Shown one piece after another: positions 51,601 to 61,144 of a DNA stretch of 64,000 bases. The position numbers were made by a program, and so were the translations under genes. Each line of letters starts with the position of its first letter. Positions within the stretch are counted from its first letter, which is position 1. Below the pieces are notes generated by a model. That model saw nothing but the letters and a program-made list of their open reading frames with translations, searched no databases and was not told the origin of the DNA. The DNA comes from Malachius bipustulatus (Eukaryota > Arthropoda > Insecta > Coleoptera > Melyridae): the NCBI GenBank assembly GCA_910589415.1, contig OU342636.1, positions 5,314,437-5,378,436 on the forward strand, read 5' to 3'.

Positions 51601-52813
51601 GGCCGACGAGTGATTATCTGCGTTTCGAGAATTTGCGTCTCGAAAATGTATTCATTTTCTCTTGACCCACCATTTAGGTCTTACAGTATTTTTTCTCTCA
51701 CGCCACCCTCACAAAGGCAAATATGCCATCGTTACCACTTCATCGGTGACCAGATTGACCAAACCTCTCAAAATACGCCGATCAGTGACAATTCTCAACA
51801 ACACTACAGGATTTTCACCAGGACATCATTCCTGTCGTTATTACCTGAGTTTTCGTACAATTAAGAGTCAGTTGATTCTTCAGAAACCAACCAAAAGGCT
51901 TGTGTAAGGGTGCAGTGCATTCTCGCCTTAGCTGTCTCTATATCACTGGATGACTTGCGTAATAATATAAGGTAGTATCATCAGCAAACATGATATTTGA
52001 AGCGTCCCTCACATTTCTAGGCAAGTCATTAATATAATATATAAACAGGAGAGGACCATCAATATATCCTTGAGGCACACGATAATTCTAGATATCACAA
52101 CATGGCGATAGAGCCCAATATGCTTATTTATACAAAGATCGTTGGCTTAAGAGACAGCGTGCTTCAAGTTGGAATTTTATTGAAAAATTTCTGAATAATT
52201 TTTAGAGTCATCTACTTCAAATAGGCAGATATACGTTTTTGGGCATGGGTACCATAAATTTGAAACCGATTTTGACGTAACTCATTGAGGGTGATACTTA
52301 AACCTCAAAATTATATTAAATAAAAGTTTTTATACTTTCGATAATGGTTAAAATAAATCGTAGGGTTAAAAAGCTTCTAGTTTAAATGTTTTAGTTTGAA
52401 TTGTTTAAATGCAAAACTCGAACGATCAGACATCTTGGGCTCAATCGTGATATTTTGATGTCTGGTATCTCCAGTTTCGAGACTTTCTGTTATCAAAAAT
52501 GTTATCAAAATGTATATTGGGTACAAAATATAAAACCCTAACTGACCTTTCCAGAAGCGTACAGAGACGCTCCAAGTAGTTGCAAGACCGTTGACAGCAC
52601 AACGAAAACGTGGACTGTCCAGCGAGTCGCGTCTGGAGATTGTCTTATGAAATTTACGAATACGCCAGATCTTCCGAAAAACTACTTCCGAAGCAACCGG
52701 TACCTCCAACTCTTCTTCTATCAAGCCCACACCAGGATCAATTTCAGGCGATTCTGTCTCTGATGCTGCCACTTTCTTAGATTTAGATTTGGGCTTTGTA
52801 GGCATCTTAAATC
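45480..52813 (-). CDS. MATH-BTB-BACK protein (SPOP-like architecture), five coding exons, 400 aa
   Basis: Likely substrate adaptor of a cullin-3 ubiquitin ligase, by architecture. Coding exons on the minus strand: 52805-52547, 46637-46392, 46322-46063, 45987-45681, 45610-45480. Lengths sum to 1203 bases, exactly 400 codons plus TAA, and every junction is GT/AG. The start M-P-T-K-P-K-S-K-S-K-K is followed by a diverged MATH fold (residues about 45-200: R-K-I-W-R-I-R-K-F, S-V-R-F-W-K-G, V-R-F-Q-L-G-V-W-D). Then comes a BTB domain (about 220-320: V-I-V-E-C, R-V-H-S-W-I-I-R-A-R, L-L-R-Y-L-Y-T-D-K-V-E-G-A). The helical BACK-like end includes L-L-L-A-D-R-C-G-C-E-A-L and K-T-L-A-W-R-V-M-E-M. The final exon is Ser-rich. 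It differs from canonical SPOP enough that I give no symbol. Intron 1 is 5.9 kb and holds transposon debris. Confidence 0.88.
45681..45987 (-). CDS. MATH-BTB gene, BTB/BACK exon
   Basis: Acceptor AAAAAG|G, donor TAG|GTATGG. Encodes Y-K-L-D-L-G-E-C-A-R-D-V-V-V-E-L-L-R and the L-P-G-L-T-A-L-C-E-R-S-L-L helix pair. Confidence 0.92.
46063..46322 (-). CDS. MATH-BTB gene, end of MATH and start of BTB
   Basis: Acceptor TCACAG|C, donor AAG|GTCAGC. Encodes the D-G-G-D-K-D-V-I-V-E-C strand and H-S-W-I-I-R-A-R-C, typical of a BTB N-terminal half. Confidence 0.9.
46392..46637 (-). CDS. MATH-BTB gene, second coding exon
   Basis: Acceptor GTGACAG|G, donor GACA|GTGAGT. Encodes P-N-G-K-K-I-T-N-P-V-V-V and R-D-L-L-S-V-G-Y-K-S-L of the MATH domain. 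Confidence 0.9.
46640..47230. other. Intron 1 of the MATH-BTB gene, no element recognised
   Basis: No coding or repeat signal that could be named. Confidence 0.4.
47236..47366. repeat. 67-bp tandem duplication
   Basis: CGGGC(A/C)TAC(G/A)AGAT...CAGACCTTCA...GCAACGTC...GGGGAATGTTA repeats at 47236 and 47303 with scattered substitutions. Confidence 0.75.
47400..48289 (+). other. Unassigned retroelement-like DNA upstream of the gypsy fragment
   Basis: GC-richer than surroundings. Short frames (47565-47795 Thr/Ser-rich; 47830-48012 with R-P-E-L-A-A-L-V-S-I-H-V-S-K-T-F) might be a gag remnant of the following element, but I recognise no motif. Confidence 0.3.
48290..48611 (+). pseudogene. Ty3/gypsy RT end and RNase H fragment
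   Basis: P-T-S-W-A-A-L-R-K-F-L-G-V-I (RT thumb) near 48325-48365, then F-T-P-N-A-H-Q-I-N-A-Q-E-C-L-V-I-V (RNase H) near 48510-48580 and Y-R-H-Y-L-E-G. It carries stops and frame changes and ends abruptly at the jockey fragment. Confidence 0.7.
48612..49135 (+). pseudogene. Jockey-clade non-LTR retrotransposon fragment (RT C-terminus)
   Basis: L-S-A-W-C-K-R-W-K-V-K-L-N-P-S-K-C near 48640, V-K-Y-L-G-V-H-L-N-R-R-L-T-F near 48785 and I-Y-K-A-V-I-I-P-I-V-M-Y-A near 48940. These are the thumb region of jockey elements. A frameshift lies near 48775 and another near 49015. 5' truncation is usual for this class. Confidence 0.85.
49136..50640. other. Intron DNA, AT-rich, no gene recognised
   Basis: May include the jockey 3' tail at its start and LTR-like DNA after 49430. 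No motif was readable. Confidence 0.35.
51546..51628. repeat. Short tandem duplication (~46 bp)
   Basis: GAGTCCGAGA(C/A)CGAAG(A/G)GCC(A/G)ACGAGTG(T/A)TTATC occurs at about 51548 and 51585. Confidence 0.75.
51941..52084 (-). pseudogene. Non-LTR retrotransposon RT palm fragment
   Basis: The minus strand reads V-P-Q-G, G-P-L-L-F-I-Y-Y-I-N-D-L-P and M-F-A-D-D-T-T in one frame, then a stop. These are RT blocks 4-5 of a CR1/jockey-type element. It sits inside intron 1 of the MATH-BTB gene, same orientation as the gene. Confidence 0.8.
52547..52813 (-). CDS. MATH-BTB gene, first coding exon
   Basis: Acceptor ATGTTGCAG at 52814; the ATG is at 52805-52803, eight bases in; donor GGAAAG|GTCAGT. The acceptor before the ATG implies a non-coding 5' exon further right, not located. 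Confidence 0.85.
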
Positions 52814-52946
52814 TGCAACATAAATTAAAATTGTAAGTATGTCTCCAAACGCCAAAACACTGTTTAAAAAATTTAAAAATATTATACGTTTTACAATAAT
52901 TAGGTACAGATGAATTATAAGATACAAATTCAAATAAAAAAATCAT

Positions 52947-53032
52947 GTGTTTCGTTACTTTTAAAGTATCATCTTCAGACATATATAAATGAATCGAAGT
53001 CCGAAGATGCTACTTTAAAAGTAGCGAAACAC
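52947..53032. repeat. 34-bp inverted repeat (hairpin) upstream of the MATH-BTB coding start
   Basis: GTGTTTCG(T/C)TACTTTTAAAG... at 52947-52980 and its inverse at 52999-53032 with about four mismatches and an 18-base loop. GATGCTACTTTAAAAGTAGC-type words are common in some retroelement ends. Confidence 0.75.
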
Positions 53033-53339
53033 GTGTAACATTGATAATAATATCCATCGGTATACAGTAGACTTTTTAAAAATATTGGTGTTTTATTTAT
53101 CAGTCATCAGGATGCAGAAATTCTATGATGTAAGGACTGACAACATAAATTGTATAATAATTTTCTAGACTATACGAAATAACAATTATTGGGGCTTGAT
53201 CACGGTAACAGACACCGGAGGTATTCGACGCCGCTAACAGATTGAACTGTAACACTATAGTATGCGAAGAGAGAATGTGTAAATAATTAATCCACTGGGA
53301 ATTTTAGGAAAGCGTTTGTTAAAGAAACTCAACTCTTAG

Positions 53340-54433
53340 AGCGTTTTAACACGGTTCGATTTTTGACGCGGTTTGGCGGATGCGGCCGAGGCAATTCGAG
53401 CCAATACTGATCTGTAAGGGAAATAAGATTCTAAGTAGAACTTTTTGAGACTCTGAGTTGATGTGGATAACTTCATATACCTATACAGGGTGATTGATTG
53501 AAACGCCACATTAGAAAAAATTCGACTTCCAAATGATCTAGGAATCTGAAATTTGGAACTTAGGCAACATACCTATAATAACGAGTCAAAATGAAATATT
53601 ACCAAGATGGCAGCACATTTAAAAATGGCGAAAGCAATGGCCATCTTTGTTTTTTTAAATGGGACACCCTATATTTTATTGCATTTTCAGATTGTCTGAG
53701 AAAATGTAATAACAATGGTGCTTATAGTTGTATTTTAAATTGAGTAGGCTATGAGTTATAAACAAGTGAAAATCGCAATTTTCCAACTTTAAACCCATTT
53801 TACCACGAAAACGGCTCAAGATATCAGAAAACGGCTTACATGTCCCTATCTTAAATTTTTATCTGGTATCCTACTGTATAGTTTAAATGTTTATGCAGGG
53901 TGATGAAAAATCTGATAAATTTCACCACCTTGTATAAAGATTTCAACTGCATAATTGGATGCCTTATAAAAAGTTAAGATAGGGACATGTAAGCCGTTTT
54001 TTGATATTATGGGCCGTTTTTGTGGTAAATGGGTTTAAAGTTGGAAAATTGCGATTTTCACTTGTTTATAACTCATAGCCTACTCAATTTAAAATGCAAC
54101 TATAAACATTATTGTTATTACATTTTCTCAGACAATCTGAAAATGCAATAAAATATAGGGTGTCCCATTTAAAAAAACAAAGATGGCCATTGCTCTCACC
54201 ATTTTTAAATGTGCTGCCATCTTGGTAATATTTCATTTTGACTCCTTATTAGGTATGTTGCCTAAGTTCCAAATTTCAGATTCCTAGATCATTTGGAAGT
54301 CGAATTTTTTCTAATGTGGCGTTTCAATCAATCACCCTGTATACTTCGCTTCCATATTGACTCGAATTGCCTCTCGGGGCGAATTGACGCATCCGGAAAA
54401 CCACGTCAAAAACCGGCTAGTGTCAATACGCTC
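53340..54433. mobile_element. PIF/Harbinger-like TIR element (TTA duplication) split by palindrome D
   Basis: The left end GAGCGTTTTAACAC and the inverse of the right end GAGCGTATTGACAC are flanked by TTA on both sides (53337-53339, 54434-54436). GGATGCG and AGGCAATTCGAG blocks are also inverted. Without the inner element it is about 240 bp. Confidence 0.75.
53486..54339. mobile_element. CAGGGTG palindrome D, copy 2 (854 bp, TA duplication)
   Basis: Same family as 36661-37513 across the full length, with scattered substitutions; TA at both sides. Non-coding. Confidence 0.92.
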
Positions 54434-54436
54434 TTA

Positions 54437-55515
54437 ATCAGTATTATTTATTGGCAATAATAAATTAGAATAGGTAGTTACCGATATAAAGAAATATATA
54501 CAGGTGTTTCAGTTTGTTTGTTCGTAACTTCGGCAAAACGGCAGAACACGCATAGTTTGTTCAGCGAGTGTTGTCCGGTGAGAAACCTGACTGATCCTAA
54601 CTAAACAATTTGATTTGATGCGAGCAGTGATTTTACCTCTATTCTTTACGTGATTGTTTACGGGTAAGCAATTCATTCTTTACATTGACTTTTTTCCAGG
54701 TAAAGAATGTAAACAATGTAAAGAACGTAAACAATGCAAATGTATTCTATTATTACTTATGCAGTTAATAGTTTATGTTGTAACATTTCAAAATAAAGAT
54801 TTATTTCTTTGGCTAACGAGTTCTTTATAATGGTACAATAGCACCAAGGAATATTTATTTGGCGATACGTTTATAATTAATAGACTCCCCAATTTCATTT
54901 TATTATAGAAATTTATTAGTTTAGGTTCTATTTCGTTGTTGGTAAACAAGGAATGATTTATTCGTATTAACTCAGTATCTTTAGGTGGAATTGATAAGGT
55001 GGCTGATAGAGAGGGAAGCAGAGAAACGGCCGTCTCGAATGGGATTGATTTAAGGAATGTCTTCGTATTTGGTCGTGTGAGAATTTAACAATATATTTAA
55101 TAATCTCCTTATGTCATTCGCCTAGTTATTATTGTGTCTAGTTGCCGATCGTTGTTTCTATCAGCGTGCTCAACCTTTTGTTAGTAGAGTTTTTTGGGTT
55201 TAGTGTAGTGTAAAGAAACCCCAATGAAATTGGGTAAGTAGCTTATATTTTTTATTGGCTCTCTGTCGTTTTTTTATCAAAACTTTGGAACTTGCGTTCT
55301 TCCGCAAATGGAGCATATATGAACTTGCGTTTGCAGGGTTTTTTTTATGGTTGCCGTACTAGTATTCCTAGCCAAGGATAGTTTGGGATAGTGGTGGAAG
55401 AGCCGTGCTGACGTCGAGTTCCTATATTTTTTTGTGAGGCCTTCCCTTGAGTGCTGGGACACCTGGCGGTGGATCGACTTCCCTGAGCAGGACGCCCCTC
55501 ACCGGATTCAAGGCC
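54437..55515. other. AT-rich intergenic DNA
   Basis: A local direct repeat GTAAAGAA(T/C)GTAAACAATG near 54700-54740 is the only pattern seen. Confidence 0.4.
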
Positions 55516-55695
55516 AGATTATTCAAACTATTCAGATTATTCAAACTATTCAGATTATTCAAACTATTCAGATTATTCAAACTATTCAGATTATTCAAAC
55601 TATTCAGATTATTCAAACTATTCAGATTATTCAAACTATTCAGATTATTCAAATTATTCAGATTATTCAAATTATTCAGATCATTCAAATTACTT
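55516..55695. repeat. 18-bp minisatellite (ATTATTCAAACTATTCAG), about ten units
   Basis: A near-perfect array. All three forward frames and the reverse frame stay largely open (Leu-Asn-Asn-Leu-Asn-Ser on the minus strand, Leu-Phe-Arg/Lys on the plus), which reflects the 18-base period and is not evidence of a gene. Confidence 0.93.
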
Positions 55696-57158
55696 GGATT
55701 ACTTTGATTACTCATCAGATTATCCTATTTTTTATTTCGAATTGTTTTAAGTGAGATCACGTGGACAATATTTTCCATTTTTATAGAATCTCTCTGAAAT
55801 TACCTATTTCACACTTGTTTAAAGATTAATAAAGTTGATTCCCCGATAGTTTCCTTTTTAAGGAACATAATCAACTACTCCGTATTTTATGAGTAACATA
55901 TTTTATATGTAACACTTTTTATGTAAATTTCTCCTTTATTAAAATAGTTATAAATATCCTTATCATCATAATTAAAATCACCTCGTAATAAAATAAACTG
56001 GATTATTAACATTGTAAAGCCGAACATAGCTATGTGCAAGCTCATCTCAAATTAATGCAATAATTCTAATATCAGTTATCACTTGCCTACTTACTATTAC
56101 ACGAATTTACAATAGTCATTTACAGCCTGAATAATATAGGAAGGCGAGAGTTTGACGAGAATTGGTTGGTGCGCAGATTGGGCTCCGAATCCATAAATGT
56201 TTATTGTCCAATATCAACAATGTTAGTCGGTGTCCGCGTAAAAAAAACAACCAACCAGATAAGACTGATAAGAGTAACTCCGCCGTTCATCGAACAGGTA
56301 AAAAGTCAGTGGTGTGTACTGTTTAGCTCGTGTCGATTATTTATATAAAATAGGTGGTTTCTGTCATCGTGTCGTGTGTAGGTACCGATGTTTTTGTTAT
56401 CATGTGTTTTATTGATTAATATATTATTGTTATTAATTTGTTATTAATATATTGCTTGCCAGTAAAATAAGTACACATCTACTATTTTAGTTTTTTTCCG
56501 CATAGGTACCTTATCTGAAATAAATTCGAAATAATTTAACCGAGACTAATTCATATAAATTGGAATACTAAACATAGATGTCCATATTGATTTTTTAATT
56601 GAAGATTGATAATTGACTTATCATTTATACCTAAACATTTAAAATATATTAAAAATATAAAATATTTTTTATTATGTGCGCGGCGCCACTGATGTTATTT
56701 CTAGTCTGTTATGGTGGAACAGCGTTTATCAGTTCAATGGGTGGAACAATTAAAACCGGCAAGATGCGTAGTTCACGCCCAGACTCTTGCCTTCTTATAA
56801 AAATCATAGTATACCTATTTTTATAATTAAATCTTTTCAAACTTAGTCTTTTTTTAATTTTTGTCTTGCAGAATAATTTAATTAGTGCAAACTGCTTAAA
56901 ATTAATTTTTCTTATTTTTTTATAAAAATAAGTGGCGCCTAACGAAACACAATTTTTGTTTTTCTGTTGCTTCGGGAAAGTTCAACCCATGACAGATGCT
57001 CTCTGACGAAAGGCACCGCGCTATGTGACTTGTTTAAATAAATTTAAAAAAACATAGGTTACAATGTATCTAATTATCACTAATTAATAATAAATAATGT
57101 ATGCTTCATTTTTTATTGATTGAATGAGTTATTGGTAATTGTTAGATTATTACTATAC
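55696..57158. other. AT-rich intergenic DNA
   Basis: No gene or transposon ends recognised. Confidence 0.4.
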
Positions 57159-57300
57159 CTCAGTCGGCCAAAAGATATAGTAATAAAAGTGCGCGGTAAG
57201 TTTACAATCTAGGTAGGCAGACCTTATACACAAGAATTATATACACAAACCTTAGAATGCCCTTCTCATTGGTTTACCGGAACCAGGGTAACCAATAAAA

Positions 57301-57660
57301 ACCTTCTTGCGCATCAATCGCAGAAATAGTGTATTTTTATGCGATTCAATTATCAATATTTTCACCGCTTTTTAAATGGGATTTCTGAAATTTTCCATAG
57401 TCAGGTCATATTAGCGTAGTATGGTTTACTGAGAAAATTTCATTTCATTTAGTTTGGACACGTGCCTTAGAATGGATTTTTAAATTTAACAAAATAAAAA
57501 AAAATTGGCAAATTTAATTTTTTTTTCCTTTTCCTGTGTCCGCCACTGGCTAACTTTACTTAAAAAATACTATTCTTTACACTACCTTTAATAAATTCGC
57601 AAAAAGTGAAAGGGGAATTTTGAAAACCGAAAATTTGAAATTTTAGAGGAATAAACATCA
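57301..57660. repeat. Dispersed repeat with GCCACTGGCT core, copy 3
   Basis: Related to 13350-13611 throughout, then to the 37900 region (AGGGGAATTTTGAAAA, GAATAAACATC). Confidence 0.75.
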
Positions 57661-57670
57661 TGTTAAAATA

Positions 57671-59914
57671 GGCCAGTAGAATGGTATTTTGAGTTTGCGT
57701 TATCATGCACAAATTTTGTACTATACGAAATTCGAAAGAGGATCATTAAAAAATGTTAAATCCAAATTTGCAGCACCGTGTGATTTTTTTTTACCGAGTT
57801 ATGGAGAAAAGAGTTTTTTATTATATTTTCACGAATATCTCGGCTTCTATTTATCGCACAGAAGTAAATGACATATCATTCTCTTCGTTATGGAATTATC
57901 TACATTTTTTATACAAATATTATTTTTGTTACACTGATAATAAAAATAATATTGAGGTTTAAAGTTAAAAATTTGTCTTTTGAATAAGGTTTTTTGCAAA
58001 TTACTTATTTTTTCTGCATTTTACCGCTGGAAAGCCCAAGTAGTTTTTTGAAGAACAGTCAATTACCTGTACAGCGGTAGGTCAATCTTGAAAATCCAAT
58101 AATCCAGTCTCCGGCAATCTACGCGCAAACATGTGCAATTGTGCATGTCGGTGATGTACAATTTTGAATTGTGACGAATACATTCGTCAACGACTCGAAA
58201 ACTCGCATGAAAAATTGAGCATTTGTTTTAGTTTACATTCAATGTGCAACATTTCTACGTTTATTGTTCATAAATATTCAAGATTTGAAATTGCAAAACA
58301 CACAAGTTATTATCTTTATTTTGAATACTTTCTTTATTGCATGCTTAGTTGCTAAATTTGAAGTAAAAAACATATGAGTGAATTTTTTTTAAAGAAAAAT
58401 CAAGTAATAAGCAGTTAAACATAGTGCAATTAGTATGTTTTTGTTAAATCAAGGCAATACTGTGCTTTTACAAGAGTCAAGATTATAATTTTATTTTTTT
58501 CTAGCACGTTTCGATGGGCCAGGCTCTTCCTCATTTTCTTTGTTTACTATTCCACAATAAATTTTGTCTGAATTCTTAGCTCGGCTATAATAGCGAGGCA
58601 GGGGAACCGTGGTTAGCAAATATATGTCTTCATTATCGCTGCTGTCGTCAGTGATTTCTGCGACGTTTAAACAACTTTGACCTGAGCAGTTCTTCCAAAC
58701 TGCAGAGCATTTCAGTCCTGCTTTTTTGCAGCCACAACCTGCCACGCAGTATTTTGTGCATGCACACGAAATAACTTTGAGATGTGAAGATGGAATTGGA
58801 TCTTTAGTGCTCATTACGGGTAATAATCCACATTTATGTCTCTTCCAGCCCCAGGTTTCCGCTTACAAGATATTGCCAAGCCATGTGTGGATTTGGTAAC
58901 AAGTTCGAAATGAATGGTGCTGAGCAGCTCACTCTGATGGTGGTAAAGAAGTAAGATCCGATTTTGTCTTTTGTCCCATGCGGGAGAAAAAGTTTAAACG
59001 AAATTCGTCGTAGGATTTTTCGTTGTTTCCGCCATAGAGAGCGATAAAGACTTTCTTTTCCTGTTGACGCAATCAGTTCGTAGTTCGGCTTTTTTGATTT
59101 AAAATATTACAACATTTGTTGTTTGTTGCAGATGATTTTTTCTGGTTGAAGAGTAGAACTCAGTTTTTTCCGACACTTTTCCAAGTTTTTTGAGAAAAAC
59201 ATTGGTGTTTTCCGAGTTAATATAAATTGACCGTTTAATTAGTCATGGTGACTAGAAATTTTCACGCAGCTAAGAACGCACGTGATAGCACCGGGAAAAC
59301 ATACACTGACAGATCTCAATATCTCACAATAAACTCACTTTCATGAATAAAATAGATACACCCTACAATTCCACTCACAAAAGATAAAAAAATCAACGAA
59401 AAAAAAACGAATAAAATACCAATTTTCGACATGCACAATTTCGCAGGTGGATTACCAGAGACTCATTTATCATTTATCGGATTTTCATGATTGACCAATC
59501 AACGTAACGGTAATTGACTGTTCTTCAAAAAACTACTTGGGCTTTCCAGCGTTAAAATGCAAAAAAATAAGTAATTTGCAAAAAACCTTATTCGAAAGAC
59601 AATTTTCTAACTTTAAACCTCAATATTGTTTTTATTATCAGTGTAACAAAAATAATATTTGTATAAAAAATGTAGGTAATTCCATAGCGAAGAGAATGAT
59701 ATGTCATTTGCTTATTTGCGATAGATAAGAACCGAGATATTTGTAAAAATAAAAATAAAAACGTTTTTTTGCATAACTTGGTAAAAAAAAATCACACGGT
59801 GCTGCAAATTTGGATTTAACATCTCCTTAAGGTCCTCTATCGAATTTTGTATAGTATAGAATTTGTGCATGGTAACGCAAACTGAGGACATTTTTGAGGA
59901 CGATTCTACTGGCC
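57671..59914. mobile_element. Foldback with ~480-bp arms around a captured Cys-rich gene
   Basis: Arms 57671-58152 and 59428-59914 are inverted copies with about 85-90% visual match (GGCCAGTAGAAT, TTGCAGCACCGTGTGATTTT, AAACTACTTGGGCTTTCCAG). The 1.3-kb centre carries a minus-strand gene remnant. The design mirrors the long-TIR mariner elements. Confidence 0.8.
58491..59080 (-). pseudogene. C-terminal part of a Cys-rich arthropod repeat-associated protein
   Basis: Minus strand. An upstream piece (about 59080-58950) reads Y-D-E-F-R-L-N-F-F and L-T-S-L-P-P-S-E, with stops and frame changes. An intact stretch at 58814-58491 follows: I-S-C-A-C-T-K-Y-C-V-A-G-C-G-C-K-K-A-G-L-K-C then C-S-G-Q-S-C-L-N, an acidic stretch and K-R-A-R-K-K. 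The C-x-C-x4-C-x4-C-x-C spacing resembles CXC (Tesmin/TSO1-like) fingers, and similar tails are widespread in arthropod genomes. Function unknown. Confidence 0.65.
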
Positions 59915-59924
59915 TAAAACTGTC

Positions 59925-61135
59925 TACTGGAAAAACTTCAGCTCAATTCCTTCAAAAAAGGCTAATAAACGGTTATAGAAATTTAGCCATTTTTACCCTT
60001 TTCCTACCCAGGCCACTGGCTTATTAATGAAAAATATGCAAATTTTACTGCATTAACTCAAATTTAAAATTATTTTCTTCCAATCGTGTTAATTTGGTTT
60101 AAATTTGTTTTTCTAACTTGCTTATAGGTAGGTAGGTATAGGGGTTCAAATTTTGGCAATTTTTTCTAAAATTGAAAAGGCCGCCATTTTGAAACGGCTC
60201 GATTTTACTCAAATACAGAACCAGACGCTCCTTGCGGCTATCTTACTCATAAAAAAATTTCAGCCCCCTAGATTGAAAACTGCGACCAGAAACCAGAAAC
60301 CAGAGCCTCATAGACGGTTTTTGTTTTTAATTTGGAGGGACACCCTGTAGAAGTAACGCAGCTTTAGGAAATTTTTTTTACGAAAATCAAATGTCATTTC
60401 GAAGTTTCACAAGGGTAAAAAATTTCGTTCACTAATCCTTAAATATGAAGCTACAGCAGCGGTTTTAAAATTTTACAGAAATAAACATCATATGAAAAAA
60501 ATATTAATATCTCCGTCATTTTTCTTATTTACTTCTTGAAACTTTTAAGGGTTAAAGGATATTAGTGTACTTGTCTACTGGGAAAATTTCAGTTCAATTT
60601 CTTTAAAAATGAACTCATAAACGGTTATAGAAATTTAGACATTTTTACCCTTTTCCTACCCACGCCACTGGCTTATTAATAAAAATAATGCCAATTTTAT
60701 TGCTTTAATTCAAATTTCAAATAGTTTTCTTCCAATCTTGTTAATTTTATTTCAAAGTTTTATTGCCATCTTGCTCATACAGGGGCTCAAAAAATAGCAA
60801 ATTTTCAAAAAATTCAAATGGCTGCCATTTTGAAACGGTTTGGCCGATTTTGCTCAAGTGCAATACCAGACCACTCCTTGTGGATATCTTACTCCCACAA
60901 AAATTTCAGCCTCCTAGATTGAAAACTGCGACCTGAAATGATACCACAAGAACCGGATTGCGGGAATTTTGAAGGGACACCCTGTAGAAGTGATTCGACT
61001 TTTGGACATTTTTTCAACGAAAATCTAAAGTCATTCCAAAGCTTTATAAGGATCCAAAATTTTGTTTACTAATCTTCAAAAATAAAGCTACAGGAGCGTT
61101 TTGAAAATCGAAATTTCGCGTTTTTGGAGAAATAT
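59925..61135. repeat. Two tandem ~640-bp units of the GCCACTGGCT repeat family
   Basis: Units run about 59925-60480 and 60481-61135. Each holds GTCTACTGG(A/G)AAAA, CGGTTATAGAAATTTAG, GCCACTGGCTTATTAAT, CCTAGATTGAAAACTGCGACC and GGGACACCCTGTAGAAGT in order. Confidence 0.8.
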
Positions 61136-61144
61136 ATATATATA

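Noticed and set aside
55422..55754. Long repeat proteins (Leu-Asn-Asn-Leu; Leu-Phe-Arg/Lys) on both strands
   Set aside because: Open only because an 18-bp minisatellite has a period divisible by three.
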